DNA from: Platerodrilus igneus
Lineage: Eukaryota > Arthropoda > Insecta > Coleoptera > Lycidae
Direction: 5' to 3'
Length of the DNA stretch: 64,000 bases
NCBI GenBank assembly: GCA_036346225.1
Contig: JARFIW010001105.1
Location: 992,001-1,056,000, forward strand
Shown: positions 1 through 11,648 of the stretch, in pieces
Numbering within the stretch: position 1 is the first letter of the stretch
Layout: each line of letters begins with the position of its first letter
Position numbers and translations under genes: made by a program
Notes under the pieces: generated by a model
What the model was told of the DNA's origin: nothing
The model's input: only the letters and a program-made list of their open reading frames with translations
Database searches by the model: none

Positions 1-284
1 ATCATAAAAACGTATTATCTGAGGGTCAGTGGTACCAAGTAGCTTTAATCCTACAATAACAGACGGAACATGAAGTGAAGGACGACAATTAAAATGGTGG
101 ATTATTATGGTAAGAAAGTTATTGTTATATTTACATTTAAATACATGACATTTATTTTATAGCAACGAATGAAGGTGGGATTTTTATAATTTTTTTAACG
201 AAATTCTGCATTGGAGACCGAATCAACTGCAAAATACTATAATTAAAAAGGTTCAGTTTTAAGGTGATTCGAAGATGAAATGAC

Positions 285-717
285 AAACTTCAACTTGAAC
301 TACCGTGTATAATTGTCTGGGGCGAATTGGACTTGAAGTTTTTCTTTTTTTTCTACATCCCGCCACTCTTTACGACTAGTTAGTTAGCACCAAATCCTTT
401 TTTTCTTTTTGTTGGGGTAATCGGCGTGGACTACCTACGTTGCTTTCGTTGCCCTCTTTCTTGTCCGCCCGGTATATAATAACATATTTTGACGGCCAAC
501 GTAAGGTATGACTAAGTACGTTACGGTATACCGGGCGGGGTCAAACAAGGAAGAGAGCAACGAAAGCAACGTAGGTAGTCCAGAGCGATTACCCCAACAA
601 AAAGGAAAAGCAAGAATGCCGTGCTAATTAACTAGTACTGGTGGGTGCCTTAAAAGAAAAAAGTAGGAACCTCAACAGCGATTCGGAGGATTTTATACAA
701 ATTAGTTCAAGAATTTA
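285..717. repeat. Inverted pair of family A LTR tails (imperfect palindrome)
   Basis: The stretch at about 285-481 reads again, reverse-complemented, at about 520-717, with roughly 40 bp between the arms. Shared blocks include GTTGGGGTAAT, CTACCTACGTTGCTTTCGTTG and the terminal CCGCCCGGTATA. A third, plus-oriented copy of the same arm lies at about 3040-3324. The arms end like the coding-direction end of the family A LTR (TTGTCCGC then TACCGTAACA), so I read them as two LTR ends meeting tail to tail. This could instead be a separate foldback element. The repeat is directly visible; its origin is inferred. Confidence 0.65.
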
Positions 718-984
718 TTATTTTCGTAAATTTAAAACAGACATAGCACGTAAAGGGAAATAAATACGTTACAAGTTTAGTAAAACTAATATAGTATTTG
801 CGTTCTATAAGTATTGTATATAAATCCTCAGATATATCTGAAAGATCAACTCCCACCATGTGCGGATTCTGCCTTTCAGGTTTCTAGCATATTTTGTATT
901 AGGGAACTATCTGTAGTGCCATTATATGGCACCAATATTTCATCGATATTCATATCTTTTTCTTCTGGCCGACTACTTCGCTAA

Positions 985-1740
985 GTTTCCTCGTTTCTAT
1001 TCATTGCGCAGCGCCACTGCAATTTCTGTTTAAAAAATCCATGAAGGAGAAATTTTCCCATTTTTTGGTGCCCCGCAATACCTCATTACTGATAACAGTG
1101 TGTACAATTCTGCAGCCGTCAGTTCACTTCCTTGCGTGCCTGTTATCATTCCAAAATCCTTTCCACCACTCGTTGCCATCACCAAGCCAAACTTGCCGAA
1201 CGTGTTAGCCGCTCCCTCAAGACCATGCTTGCTTCCTATATCCGTAACTATCAACGTCACTGGGATATGAATTATTGGCTGTACTTCTTTCATTGTCTTG
1301 CTTGGGCGAGAACACATCCTTTCCAGCGATTATTTCGGACAATTATCTGAAATAAACGACATGTACCTATATTCCCGATCGTGAACATCCTTCAATTGAT
1401 TACAAACATTTCAAAAATATCCGCTCCCACGTCCTCAAGAAATTTTCCGCTGCATACCGAAACACCCATAACCGCTATAAACTCCGTCGTCGCCTTTTTT
1501 TTCGTCTTTCGATTAGGCGATTTTGTTTGGCATATAGATTTACCCTGTCCGAAGCTTCACGTTATTTTAATGCTAAACATGTTCCTAGATTCCTTGGTTT
1601 TTTCCCGTCGGTAATGTTGTTTGTCCATGGACCTATGAACTCACCGATCCTTCCGGTGTCAATAGCATCTGACGTAAACGTTGTAAACCCCGCTATTAGT
1701 ACTCGGGTTACAAATTCATATGCCCACTCGGTCTTACTTT
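985..1740 (+). pseudogene. Ty3/gypsy integrase C-terminal relic (copy 1)
   Basis: This is a decayed piece of a retrotransposon pol gene. In shifting frames one can read the end of an integrase core: an ITDN block near 1090, a 'LKTMLASYIRNYQRHWD' block at about 1222-1272, and a 'WTYELTDPSG' block near 1630-1660 that matches the post-core region of gypsy integrases. The same blocks in the same order recur at 6837-7830, so the two are paralogous copies. There is no continuous frame, with stops and frameshifts every few dozen codons, so no product is expected. The N-terminal zinc finger and the rest of pol are absent upstream. A probable LTR follows. Confidence 0.75.
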
Positions 1741-1744
1741 AATA

Positions 1745-1942
1745 TTTGATTCTGGTATTTTATACTCACTTCTAAATAATTTTTTTGTTTTGTCTGTTTT
1801 TCTTTTCGTTTTACTCTTATCCCCGAGTGGGTCCGGATTAGAATAGTCCTACGGTACGGCCAGCCTATCGAGAGAAGCATACACGCACACACACACACAC
1901 ACACTTAACACACTCTTCGTAAACACACACACACACACACAC

Positions 1943-1997
<55 letters not shown>

Positions 1998-3324
1998 TAC
2001 CCCAAACAAGCATACACGCATGCTCCTCGGTTTCGGCTTTGGTTTCTTTCTTCGGATCTTGTGCTATTTCCCTAGGGTGTTTTTTAAAATTCTAGTATTG
2101 CTTCTTCGTTCTTTCGTTCTACATTCTTTTACCATTCTTTTGGCTGTTTTTTTAGTGTCAGTCCTCACATACACTTTGTCTAATTTTCGATTTTCTTCAT
2201 GTGGTATGTGCTTTGTAGACTTTCCTTTTTTCTTCGGAAAAAAGTTATTGTCGCGTTCCGACTTTTGCTTTTGGTATTTTTTTTTTGTTTCCGTTCTTAC
2301 CGCTTGTTTTCCCCAAGAAACCAATTCCTTTCCTGGGGTTTGAAACTTTACAGTTTTTTAATTAGAGATATTCGTCCTTCGACAACTATTGGAGTGTTAG
2401 GCCATTCCATCTTTGTCTTCGTTGATTTCTACCTTATACCTTTTCCTAAAGTCCTCTACATTTTTTTGCTATGTGCGGTATATTGGGTGGGTCTTAGAGT
2501 CAGATGGAAATTTTTTCTTTCGTTTTTTTTTGGTTTTTTTTTGTTTTCTGAAAGGAATTTTTTGTGGTTTGTTGTGTTAGAGTATTGTTTGGTCTACTGC
2601 TTTTCCTACTACAATCTTTTAATTTTGTCGGTGTGTGCGCGCGTGTGTGTGTCTGTGTGTGTGTGTTACTCTTTCATATTTATAAAATCTACTGCTACGT
2701 TACTTTAAAAATCTTTTTAGTTCCTACTCATTTAAATTTACTTGGCTACGTTTCTATAATTTCAAGCGCGTAGATAGGTAACCAACTTTATTCGTCATTT
2801 ATTTAATTCAAGGTCTGAATGTTTATGTTTATACTTTCTGGTTCTTTATCTGTACATGCATACCTTTGAAGTAGATATATACATTCATGAGTGTTGTTAG
2901 AAGTTTGTTTGGCGATATAGAATTCGTGCATTTTAGTGAAAGCTGTCGTTCACTTTTAAAAATAAAAGTTCTATTTTTCTCCATAGTTTGTGTATCTTAT
3001 GTAACATCGACAATTTTAGTGATCTTTCTAAAAACAAGTGCTTGTTTGCTGAATCAACCGTAGAATACTGATTAAACAGGTTAAACACTAAGATAAATAT
3101 TCGGAGATGAAGAAAAAATGATAAAATTCAACTTGAACTACTGTGCAAAATCCTCCAAGGCGAATCGGTCTTGAGGTCCTTCTCTTTCTTTTCTACCTCT
3201 TCCCCCACTCTACGACTAGTTAGTTAGCACGGCATCCCTCCTGTCCTTTTTTTGTTGGGGTAATTATTGCGGACCACCTACGTTTCTTTCGTTGCTTTTT
3301 TCCTTGCCTGTCTGGTATACCGTA
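1745..3324 (+). mobile_element. Probable 3' LTR of the family A gypsy relic
   Basis: The segment follows the integrase relic directly and ends at 3324 in TACCGTAACA, the same terminus as the coding-direction LTR end of the 7921-16776 element. The last 280 bp match the arms at 285-717. The length (about 1.6 kb) fits the 1.7 kb LTR at 15073-16776. The left edge is not visible. Long open frames between 2020 and 2773 consist of T-rich low-complexity codons (Phe/Leu/Val) and are not credible proteins. The LTR assignment is an inference from position and the shared end. Confidence 0.5.
1884..1996. repeat. (CA)n microsatellite
   Basis: This is a long CA dinucleotide tract with two short interruptions (around 1909-1923 and 1945). 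A shorter (GT)n tract lies at about 2634-2666 in the same probable LTR. Low-complexity sequence with no coding value. Confidence 0.95.
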
Positions 3325-5743
3325 ACAATATTCCAAAGAGTTTCGGAAGTCGATATGAATAAGAGTATATTAAAAACTTTCATAAACGATCTACCATTTA
3401 CTGCAGCTTATATACCTTGAATTTTTTTCAGCAAACAATTTGATCTATATAAACTACCTCAATACAAATATTTACAATTTTTTGTAATTTTCACAGCAGT
3501 TCTATTCCAAAAATAAGTAAATCTAGCTAACAGTAACTGCAGACTTTCTCAGGCTGTACGTTCTTGAAACTAAAAGCACTTTCCGTCAAATCATTGAAAT
3601 ACATATTCTAAGTCAAAACTTCCCAGACGACTGCGCCAAATACGTGTTTCATTTGCAGACTTTTCGAGAAGCACTCTTGTTTATTAATTTGCTCGCAATA
3701 TAAAATGCGTTCCAAACAATTCTGATTGTCGTTACTCTAGCGAACTAATTTTTTTATATTTTTAAAATTTTTCTTCGTCTTTTATAGGATTATTTGAAAC
3801 TATTTTTAATAGCAAACGATTTATTTTATTTGGCTTTTTCATGGTCTTTTCAGGTTTCCTTATTGATATTTTTTGTTTTTAAATTAATAACGATTTAAAT
3901 TTTCGAAATGAAAGTGTAAAGTATAAAGCGCTAAATCATTAAATTTTAAATTGCCCAGAAGAGGCGGGAATCCAGTAACAATATAAGGATGCACCGGCCA
4001 ACTACAGTAGTGTGGGAGTGGGTTTCCATATAAACAATTTCAGGAATGGAATAAAAAATCGAATAATTTATCAATTAATCAGGTGAAATTTAAAGCTACG
4101 TTATCAATAACACTTACCTTGAAAGGTTTTCAACCTGTCGTAAACTATAGGTACCAACTCGTCTACTCTAATTTAGTGAAAGGCGTTTGAGCAAGGAGTA
4201 TTCCTGAAAATTTTAATTCCCTCCATCTCCTGATGAAAAAGAGTTCTTTTTAAAAAAAATGCAACCCTATAGGTGTAGGGAAGAAAACAACAAATTTCGG
4301 GTCATTGTTTCACCTTTTAATGTAACATTATTCCATTATTCCTGTAAACAGATATAGATACAAAATCTTTAAGCTATACCATTTTAAACATTAGCAATAT
4401 AACAGTATTCTTGTAAACAAAGAACCACACACAGAATTGTAAAAATTCGTAAACAATTCATTTTCACTTAACCATAACCTTGATAATTCCATTATAATAA
4501 TTTACATTAGGTCTCCAACTTTCAACTAAAACTTGCAATGTCCAGTTTTAATACATCTAGCAATTTAACACTGTACTTTAACTAAGAGTGGACACTGTAT
4601 AATTTTATAAATATTTTATAAAACCATTACCATACATGAATGCCATCAATAAAAAACTAACAATTTCTAATAAGTTATGACTTACAGTTACCTCATCAGG
4701 TGGCTAAAGAATTCCAGGGAGCCAAGAGTAAATTAGTTTTGCTGTCGCGCTTTTATTTCCAATTTTTCTTGCTTCGAACCAAACCGTCCAAACCTATTAG
4801 TGTTGTAGATTAAGTTGAAAATCCACGTTAACGCCCGTTTGTTGTTTCCAAAGGGGTGTAGTCGGCCAATCTCTCAACGATTACCGTCACTTGTCTTTGT
4901 TTATGGCTCGCGAATAATTAAATACATGGTGTTCCGTCCACTGTCTCGCGTCTGTCAGTCTTCCCACATTATTTAAGCATTCGGCGGGTTATATCATGGT
5001 ATATCATTCCTATCACGTGAAATAAGCGCGAACTCATATGGTTCCATCATGCCAAGGTGACTTGACCACGGTTAATGCATTTTCTCATCAATTTGAATAA
5101 ATACAATATGATTAAACTATCTGTAACTTTATTTCTGCAAGTTTCATTTACTAAGTATCTATGTTTTTAGGTAATAATTACATTGTCCAAATATGCTTAT
5201 ACTATTGCCTGGGGTTAACTTTTGTTATATTTACACGTGTGCCCCTGTAATATTAATTCTATTTTATTTTACTAAAATTTGTAAAAAGTTATTTGAGATA
5301 ATTATGGTATGGAATATGCATATGAATAATTTCACTGTTATTAATATTTTCTGTGCTCTTTTTGTGGTTTTGAAATCATTTAGGGACCTGAGTTATGTTA
5401 AAATATGTATTCCAAAAAAATACTATGCTTTTGTTGTTTTTAAATTTATGACCTGAATTTCCTATATAGAACTAAAGATTTATTGAAATGTCCTACTTAA
5501 TGAACACTACTATTTATGAAACCAGAATAATTAAGGTACACTATATTATTTTTGTCCATTTAAAATTAATTTTCTTCTTTTTCATCCAGTTTCTATTCAA
5601 CGTAACGTCAACCCGATTAAATTAAAGAACACAGCATCGTACTTAAAGAAATATATCAATAAAAGTCAAATTTTATGTAGGTGGATGTACGCTTTTGGCA
5701 CATAGTTTCTAGTTGTTCATATCACAATCAATCTAATTTTAAG
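3325..5743. other. Non-coding stretch upstream of the first visible FLVCR exon
   Basis: AT-rich sequence without a recognisable gene; probably intron or upstream flank of the FLVCR gene. I looked for the missing N-terminal FLVCR exons here (first two membrane helices) and did not find them. One feature stands out: a block of about 78 bp at 3951-4030, containing GGTGCACC/GATGCACC and GGGAGTGGGTTCC-like words, recurs at 6253-6330, so it belongs to some dispersed repeat. Confidence 0.5.
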
Positions 5744-5968
5744 GGAATTCGTGCATCGCTCTCAATAACAATGCTTGTAATGTGTGCAGCTTCGTGGATA
5801 AAGGTTGGCACAGCTGATCCTGGAAGGTACTGGTTAGTAATGTTGGCACAAGTCCTAGTTGCGTCTTTTCAGGTTTTTATAACTGTGTTACCAGCCCAAA
5901 TAGCTTCTACTTGGTTTGGCGTAAAAGAAACAGCTTTAGCATGCGGTATTGGTGTATTTGGATTTCAG
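5744..5968 (+). CDS. FLVCR-family transporter, exon encoding helices around TM3-TM4
   Basis: Exon of a feline-leukaemia-virus-receptor-like (SLC49, major facilitator superfamily) membrane transporter. Vertebrate FLVCR1/2 are plasma-membrane proteins linked to choline and ethanolamine uptake and to heme. The 75 codons contain the family blocks 'KGIRASLSITMLVMCAASWIK', 'PGRYWLVMLAQ', 'LPAQIASTWFG' and 'GIGVFGFQ', matching the TM3-TM4 region. The donor is clear: CAG/gtaagt at 5968/5969, phase 0. The acceptor is less sure. I chose the AG at 5742-5743, which gives a phase 0 start at the conserved Gly; an AG at 5712 is an alternative. The frame stays open to 5681, but that upstream part does not look like the family. 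It joins in phase to the exon at 18308. Confidence 0.85.
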
Positions 5969-6544
5969 GTAAGTACGAATATATCTAAAACATAATTTTA
6001 AGTACGAGCTAAGGTAGAGGATAATCTTTTAAAAATACACGTTCTAAATAATTTTAACATCTGTGGTCATTGTACTAAAATATAATAGTTTTCCATTTTT
6101 GGGTATTGAACTACAGTTAAAAATAGCTACATTTTTATCCGTTCCGCTATTTCAGTTAGTGTTTATCATTGGCATCTACTGGGTGGACGTGTAAAAGAAT
6201 GGAAGGGTGTTGTTACGAGTAAAAATGACCTTATGTTATGAATTTCGAATTGCACAGAAGGGACGAGGACCCCACAACAATTTTAAGGGTGCACCGTCTA
6301 AGTACAGTGGTGCGGGAGTGGGTTCCAATAAAATGAGCTGACGTAGCTCGTAACATCTAACGTTGTCCGGTTTGTGCGGCTCAGAAAGCTGAAGAGTTAA
6401 ATCCTCTTGGTCCCTTTACTTCTAGGGCCAAATCACCCTATCCATGACAGATCATTTCCACGACATAATATGTTCTCTTCCTCGTTCCACTGATGGTCAT
6501 TTCTATATCCTTGTAGTGGCCTACTACTTTAAAAGGGTTTCTCT

Positions 6545-6836
6545 GGTCTTTCCTTTGCATACTCTGCCCAAGGTTCCGGGTTCAAATCCCGACACGGTCT
6601 ACTTGAAAAATCTTGGCCGAGCATTTTTAACAAAAATACGCCCTTGTTCGGATGAGAGGTAAAATGGAGGTCCAGTGTGTGAGTGTTGTCATGCACGTTA
6701 AAGATCCCTACCTTGCTTGGAAAAGCAAGAGTTCGGCAAAATTCCAAATTTGCCAGGTAAAAAAAACTCGCTTCCTGGCCAATGTAGTACCTTCGGGTGG
6801 AGCATTGGAAAATTAAATGCAAGGTCTTTCCTTTGC
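6545..6836 (+). mobile_element. tRNA-derived SINE, copy 1, with 14-bp target duplication
   Basis: The element body is at about 6559-6822. It carries a pol III B-box-like word (GGTTCAAATCC) near 6575, then a central block (CGGATGAGAGG, ATGGAGGTCC, GCACGTTAAAGATCC) shared closely with the copy at 10938-11254, and ends A-rich. It is bracketed by the direct repeat GGTCTTTCCTTTGC at 6545-6558 and 6823-6836, a typical LINE-mediated target-site duplication. The tRNA head is shortened compared with copy 2 and lacks a clear A box. The insertion interrupts the integrase relic: copy 1 of that relic (near 1000) runs uninterrupted through the same site. Confidence 0.85.
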
Positions 6837-7830
6837 GTAGCGCCACTGCAGTTTTAGTATCCAAAATCCCTGAAGATCAAGTCTTCTTACTTTTCGGTGT
6901 TGTTCAATACCTGATCATAGATAACGGTGTACAATTCCGTAGCCGTCAGTTCACTTTATTGTGTGCCCGTTATCGTTCCAAGATCCTTTTTCACCGTCTG
7001 ATACCATTCCCAAGCCAATCCTACTGAACATGTTAACCGCTCCTCAAGACCATGCTTGTTTTCTATATCCCTGACAATCAGCGTAACTGGGATGCATATA
7101 TAGAATAGGCTGTGTATACGCGAAAGAATTAGAAAAATTTTGAAAAGAATATAATGGCCAATGCGTTTTAAGTTAAAAAGTTTTTAACTTAATACACGTT
7201 GATCATTATATTCTTTTCAAACCTTTTCTATTACTGTGATGTCACTTTTTTACAAGTTTCTGCGCCATCCGAATGTCCAAATGTGAGATTCTTGGTTGTA
7301 CCCTTTTCTTTGCCCTGTTTGGTCATGAACATATCCTCTCCGGTGATTATTTGGGGCAACTGTCCGAGATAAACGACATGTATATCCCTGATCCTGAACA
7401 TCCTTCTCCTGATTCCGAACACTTCAAAAATATCCGCTTCTATGTCCACAATAAACTTTCCGCTGCTTACCGTAACACCCATAGCCTTTATAACCTCCGT
7501 CGTTGTCGTGTTTTTTTTTTCGTCTAGGGGATTCCGTTTGGCGTCGTAATTTCACTTTGTCCGATGCTTGACGCCATTTAAATGCTAAACTCGCTCAGAA
7601 ATTCCTTGGTCCTTTCCCTATCAGTAGAGTTGTTTTTCCGAGGACCTACGAACTTACCGATTCTTCCAATGCCAAGAGCATCTGGCACGTTAGAGACCTC
7701 AAACCTGCCCATCTCGACCATCCTAATGCCCATGACCTTGCTCCGTTTTCCTGCTGGCGGTAGAAACGTCTTAAACCCCATTTCTAGTACTTGTACTCTC
7801 AGATTCTTATATCCCACCCCACTCTATGAC
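6837..7830 (+). pseudogene. Ty3/gypsy integrase relic (copy 2)
   Basis: Decayed pol fragment paralogous to 985-1740. Blocks readable across frames: 'FGVVQYLIIDNGVQFRSRQF' near 6890 (the second catalytic Asp region of a DDE integrase core, D in IDNG), a 'LKTMLVFYIPDNQRNWDAYIE' block near 7045-7110, then 'LSEINDMYIPDPEHPSPDSEH' near 7350-7420, and the tail blocks 'TYELTDSSNAKSIWHVRDLKP' near 7640-7710. Several frameshifts and stops break it, and a 99-bp hairpin is inserted at 7131. Sequence after it (7831-7920) continues into the LTR tail now found at 16777-16812, beyond the inserted family A element. No product is expected. Confidence 0.8.
7131..7229. mobile_element. 99-bp perfect-length hairpin, possible MITE
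   Basis: The left arm from 7131 (AGAAAAATTTTGAAAAGAAT...) and the right arm ending 7229 (...ATTCTTTTCAAACCTTTTCT) are near-complete reverse complements meeting around 7180, so the whole segment folds on itself. It is flanked on both sides by ATT, a possible 3-bp target duplication. The related relic at 985-1740 has no hairpin at this point. A small foldback DNA transposon is the simplest reading. I saw no second copy in this window. Confidence 0.6.
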
Positions 7831-8473
7831 GTTTTAGCTAGCACGACGCTAATTACTTCGATTTTCCTTGTTTTCTCGCGGGACTCGGTCCGGGTTAAAT
7901 TTCTTTGCTTGCTTTACTACTGTTACGTGTTACGGTATTTTGCGCGGACAAGAAATAACGCAGCACATGAAGTAGTAGAAAATTGTTTACACCGAATTCC
8001 GCAACCAAACACAGAGACAGAATCGAACTCCAAAAGAATCAGAATTCGAGCTAGCTCAAAAATGTCAGAGTCGGGTGGGTGATCTAGAAAGAAAATTGAA
8101 TTTTGATCAAAAGCAAGTGTCTATTTTCCAAAACAACAACACAAAACAATGCAAACAGAAAAGCATATTATACCTGGAGTTATTTTCTCTCGAGTGCCAT
8201 CTCACGAAATGCAGCTAGGGGCTGGAACAACTTAAAGGTACCACACCAGCACAAACGCATTTTAAGCATGCGAGACTTCACTATGCTCACAGAGTAATCG
8301 ACCCAGTAAAGAAACGTCGAATTAATAGCAGAAGAGTAGAACTAGTGAGTGCTGTCGAATAATTAAGAGTGCTTTTCAAAGTTGGAGTCGTATTTATACA
8401 ACTTTGAAAAATCATATAAGGGAAAAATAACTATTCCCACAGATATTGGTGTAGAATATTCTGAGAAGCCAAG

Positions 8474-8522
<49 letters not shown>

Positions 8523-8528
<6 letters not shown>

Positions 8529-10525
8529 GATACCTATAAGAATCGAGCCTCACGAATTGGGCGTCAAGATTTGCTGTGATTCTCGTTACTACGGTGAAAT
8601 CTCCTCTGATATTCGATTTCTTACCTGAATATCGCCTCTTGAATCCTTCCGCCTCGGCTGCTCACCTAGTTAAAACTTTCATCCTCATTCATAAAAAAAA
8701 CACATTCCTACCACAAACATCAACGTTAACTCTATTTACACCAATATTCACAATACATTAAAATTTCAAAATTAAATTTCAGCATAAATTGCAGCATCAT
8801 AAATTTTCAAGTTAAAATTTGTCCTCATTTTAATTTGCATCCGGAATTAGAGTCCTTGTAGGATGCATACTAATTAAATAAACAATATTTGCAGACCTGA
8901 GTCTGAATAAAAGGGAGCATCTCCCACCCCTTTACGTTAATTTAACAGGTTAGTCTAATTGAGCTCAAAGACAGACCCAAATTTTCATCATAATCAAAAA
9001 CATAAACCTGATAAATACTCCTTTCTACTTATACAAGAAAATTTTACCTTAAAATTCAAAATTTGAGTTTATACAAATTTACTACTGTCCATTTTTATCA
9101 AACAAATTATAAAGATATTCAACACACACCAAAACATCTAAGATCGAACTAAAATGCATAATTTACCTGAAGGTTAATGCATTCGTGGCTTCAATGTACA
9201 TCGGACTTGCTAATCCCACCATTCCAGCTGGTTTATGTTTACTTCTTTGGCTTTCTGGCCGCCTTTAAAATTTTTCTACACCACCATTCGTCTAAAAGGT
9301 TTCAGGGTTTCTCAGGAACTCATCTAAGTATATCGAAATCTTGTTTTGTGGATCCAATCACGTTTACGAATAACATTTGATTACAAACACTCCCGATACA
9401 TAGCACTGAAATTCATAATTCTTTCACGCTATACCAAAAACTGCCTACTTCTATTTATTTATTTATCGTTATTAATTGGTACAGTAATACCCGCAAATAT
9501 AACTAGACTTTGTTACCTTTATTTATCTTCTCAAGTGTACTAATAACTTTTATTGTATCACGTAATCACCACGTATTCTACTTAAAGTATCGAATAATAA
9601 AAAAATAAAGAGCAAAACTGTTTGAAGTATCGAATAAAATCAAAAATATAAGAGAGCGAAACTCCTATTAGCACGGGTTTATATAATGGCTCGCTTGCAA
9701 GTCGAATTTGTCCCGCAACGGCCAATTTTCAGAAATTCGCATTCTATTTTCCCTTCCGATGTCTCGGCACAATGATTCTACGGAAATTTGCATACGTCCC
9801 AGTTGAAAATCTAAGAAATTTCCACACGCCTCGCAACACGTTCGAGAACAACTAATTAATTTTACACACCAACTGATATGCTTCCCCTCTCATGTTTGCA
9901 TCTTATTTCAACCTTAATTGCCAATCTAGTCTGTTCGTTCTATCTACAACCTGTGCTCTCGTTTCACATTTCCCCTCGTTTAACTGCTAATGCATTCCAT
10001 CTCGCTCGTCCCTATACCACAAACTCGCTTTCTTACTTGCACTCATATAGCTTAAAGCTTATCAACTATCATATACATCGTTATTCATTGCAGGTGTTCC
10101 TGAGTTCTAATACGCCGAAATCTTTTGCGTGCCTTTCCCATGTCTTTATAATTTCTCGATAGCTTTAGTGCTTGGAACGATTAAATTTTATACTCCACGG
10201 TTTTAATAACGCGTATTATCTAATGAAATCCTACATTACTTCTTTTTAAACGTTGATTATGATTATATACAAAAACCCTAAATTCTAATTGAATGATTTA
10301 AATCTACACAGTAGGCCTCTTATTAAGCGTACTATTTTACTCTGCTCTGACATACACGGTGTTTAACATTATCTAAACAATATAAACCCTATGTTTAGAA
10401 GTCAATGACGATTTTATCCAATATGCCTTTAAATGACGCTTATTATTACCCAAAGCTTCCTTATACACGGTGATTAAAATTATTTGATGTCGTTAATTAA
10501 TTTTCTACCCTGGTCTAAATTTGAG

Positions 10526-10527
<2 letters not shown>
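8523..10527 (-). mobile_element. Solo LTR of family B, inserted in (TA)n, ATAT duplication
   Basis: The segment starts TGTTGTG at 8523 and ends ...CCTGGTCTAAATTTGAGTA at 10527, the same two ends as the LTRs of B1 and B2. ATAT lies on each side, within long (TA)n tracts (8478-8522 and 10528-10563). About 2.0 kb long, against 2.2 kb for the intact LTRs, and clearly more diverged from them than they are from each other. No internal sequence is present, so it is a solo LTR left by LTR-LTR recombination. Short open frames inside (for example 9177-9380) are diverged versions of non-coding LTR frames. Confidence 0.85.
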
Positions 10528-10565
<38 letters not shown>

Positions 10566-10921
10566 CGGCAAAACCTTCCTAAAATTCATAAAACAAAAAA
10601 CGATAATTAATTCTATTGAATTTCGTTGGTTGCAGGGGAAGCAAGCTACATTTTAAAATGGCCACGCCATATAGATAAATCAAACTACGGTGAAGCATGT
10701 AAAGTGGTCTAACTTTTTCGACCCAGAACAGAGGTTTGTAAGATTATCGATTCCCGCTATAAATATTCTCGGAATAATTTGCTACAAACACGTGCAAATA
10801 TAACAACACGAAATTTCATGGAATACGAGCAAATGACAAACACATTTAAGCATTTAATCTTTCCAAAGAACTTATTTAGAAGTAGTTTTAACGACCAACA
10901 GCGATAACGGGTAACGGATAG

Positions 10922-11270
10922 CGGTTATAATTATTCTCTCTCTCTCTTCTCTAGGCGTCGCCGTGGATCAATGTAGTAAGCGTAAGACTACGGATCCCAA
11001 GGTCCTGGGTTCAAATCCCGACACGGCCGACTGCTTGAAAAATGACAGGTGAGCATTTTTCACAAAAATTACGCCCTCGTTCGGATGAGAGGTTAAATGG
11101 AGGTCCCGTGTGTGAGTATTGTCACGCACGTTAAAGATCCCTACCTTGCCTGGAACGTCAAGGGTTCGGCAAAATTCTAAATTTCCAGGCAACAAAAAAC
11201 TCGCCTCCTGGCCAATGTTGTACCTTCTGGTGGAGCATTGGAAATGTAAATGTACGGTTATAATTATTCT
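10922..11270 (+). mobile_element. tRNA-derived SINE, copy 2, with 16-bp target duplication
   Basis: The body is at 10938-11254. The head has an A-box-like word (GGATCAATGTAGTAAGCG) and the B box GGTTCAAATCC at about 11010-11020. The central block (CGGATGAGAGG, GGAGGTCCCGTG, CACGTTAAAGATCC) is shared with copy 1. The exact repeat CGGTTATAATTATTCT flanks it at 10922-10937 and 11255-11270. The sister LTR near 16430-16450 lacks the SINE and one copy of the repeat, so the empty site is in the same window. The central block resembles conserved SINE core domains of other animals, but I cannot name the family from sequence alone. Confidence 0.9.
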
Positions 11271-11648
11271 TCGAAGAATTGCTAAGACGAGCTTTTCGGT
11301 TTTAGAATAGCAAAAATTTCGACGAAACTATTGAAATAATAAACTAACTAGCACGTATCGAAGAAGAGGGTTCATTTCAAGTCATTTAAGGAGCAACACA
11401 TTTCAAAGAATTTAAAGTGTTGGAAGATGCAAATGCTTGTTAGGTTTTTTAATGAATTGATAAAGGGTTACAGGATATATTTCACGTACCGAGGAACATA
11501 TTTATGCAGGGCGGTTTTAATAATTGAATATTTGTTAGGTTTGAATTATTTGGGAGAATAACCTAAGGAGGGGTTTATATTAGCGGTTTCAATTACCGCC
11601 GTGGCAATTTAATGCAGAATCTCTCTATTTCCGAAAGTTACTGTAACA

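Larger units (their letters stand above)
7921..11648 (-). mobile_element. Family A 3' LTR, interrupted by a solo LTR and a SINE
   Basis: It pairs with 15073-16776. The aligned parts are 7921-8522, 10528-10937 and 11271-11648. The first gap is the family B solo LTR (8523-10527) sitting in a (TA)n tract. The second is the SINE at 10938-11254. The LTR also lacks about 475 bp near 8105 that its partner keeps at about 15250-15715. The ends are TGTTACG at 7921 and GTAACA at 11648. Confidence 0.8.

Noticed and set aside
2020..2773. Long plus-strand frames rich in Phe, Leu and Val
   Set aside because: T-rich low-complexity DNA in a probable LTR. The composition alone explains the frames and the apparent membrane segments.
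4207..4240. CTGATGAAAAAG on the plus strand, a possible hammerhead core
   Set aside because: The following sequence lacks the GAAA box and stem II.
4687..4705. CTGATGAGG on the minus strand, a possible second hammerhead core
   Set aside because: No GAAA at the right distance and no pairing stems.
5681..5743. Extension of the FLVCR exon upstream to a GTG at 5681
   Set aside because: The residues do not resemble the family, and the conserved text starts at the Gly at 5744. The GTG is not a plausible start inside a multi-exon gene.
10960..11040. Candidate tRNA gene
   Set aside because: A and B boxes are present, but the sequence continues as a SINE with target duplications and does not form a clear cloverleaf.
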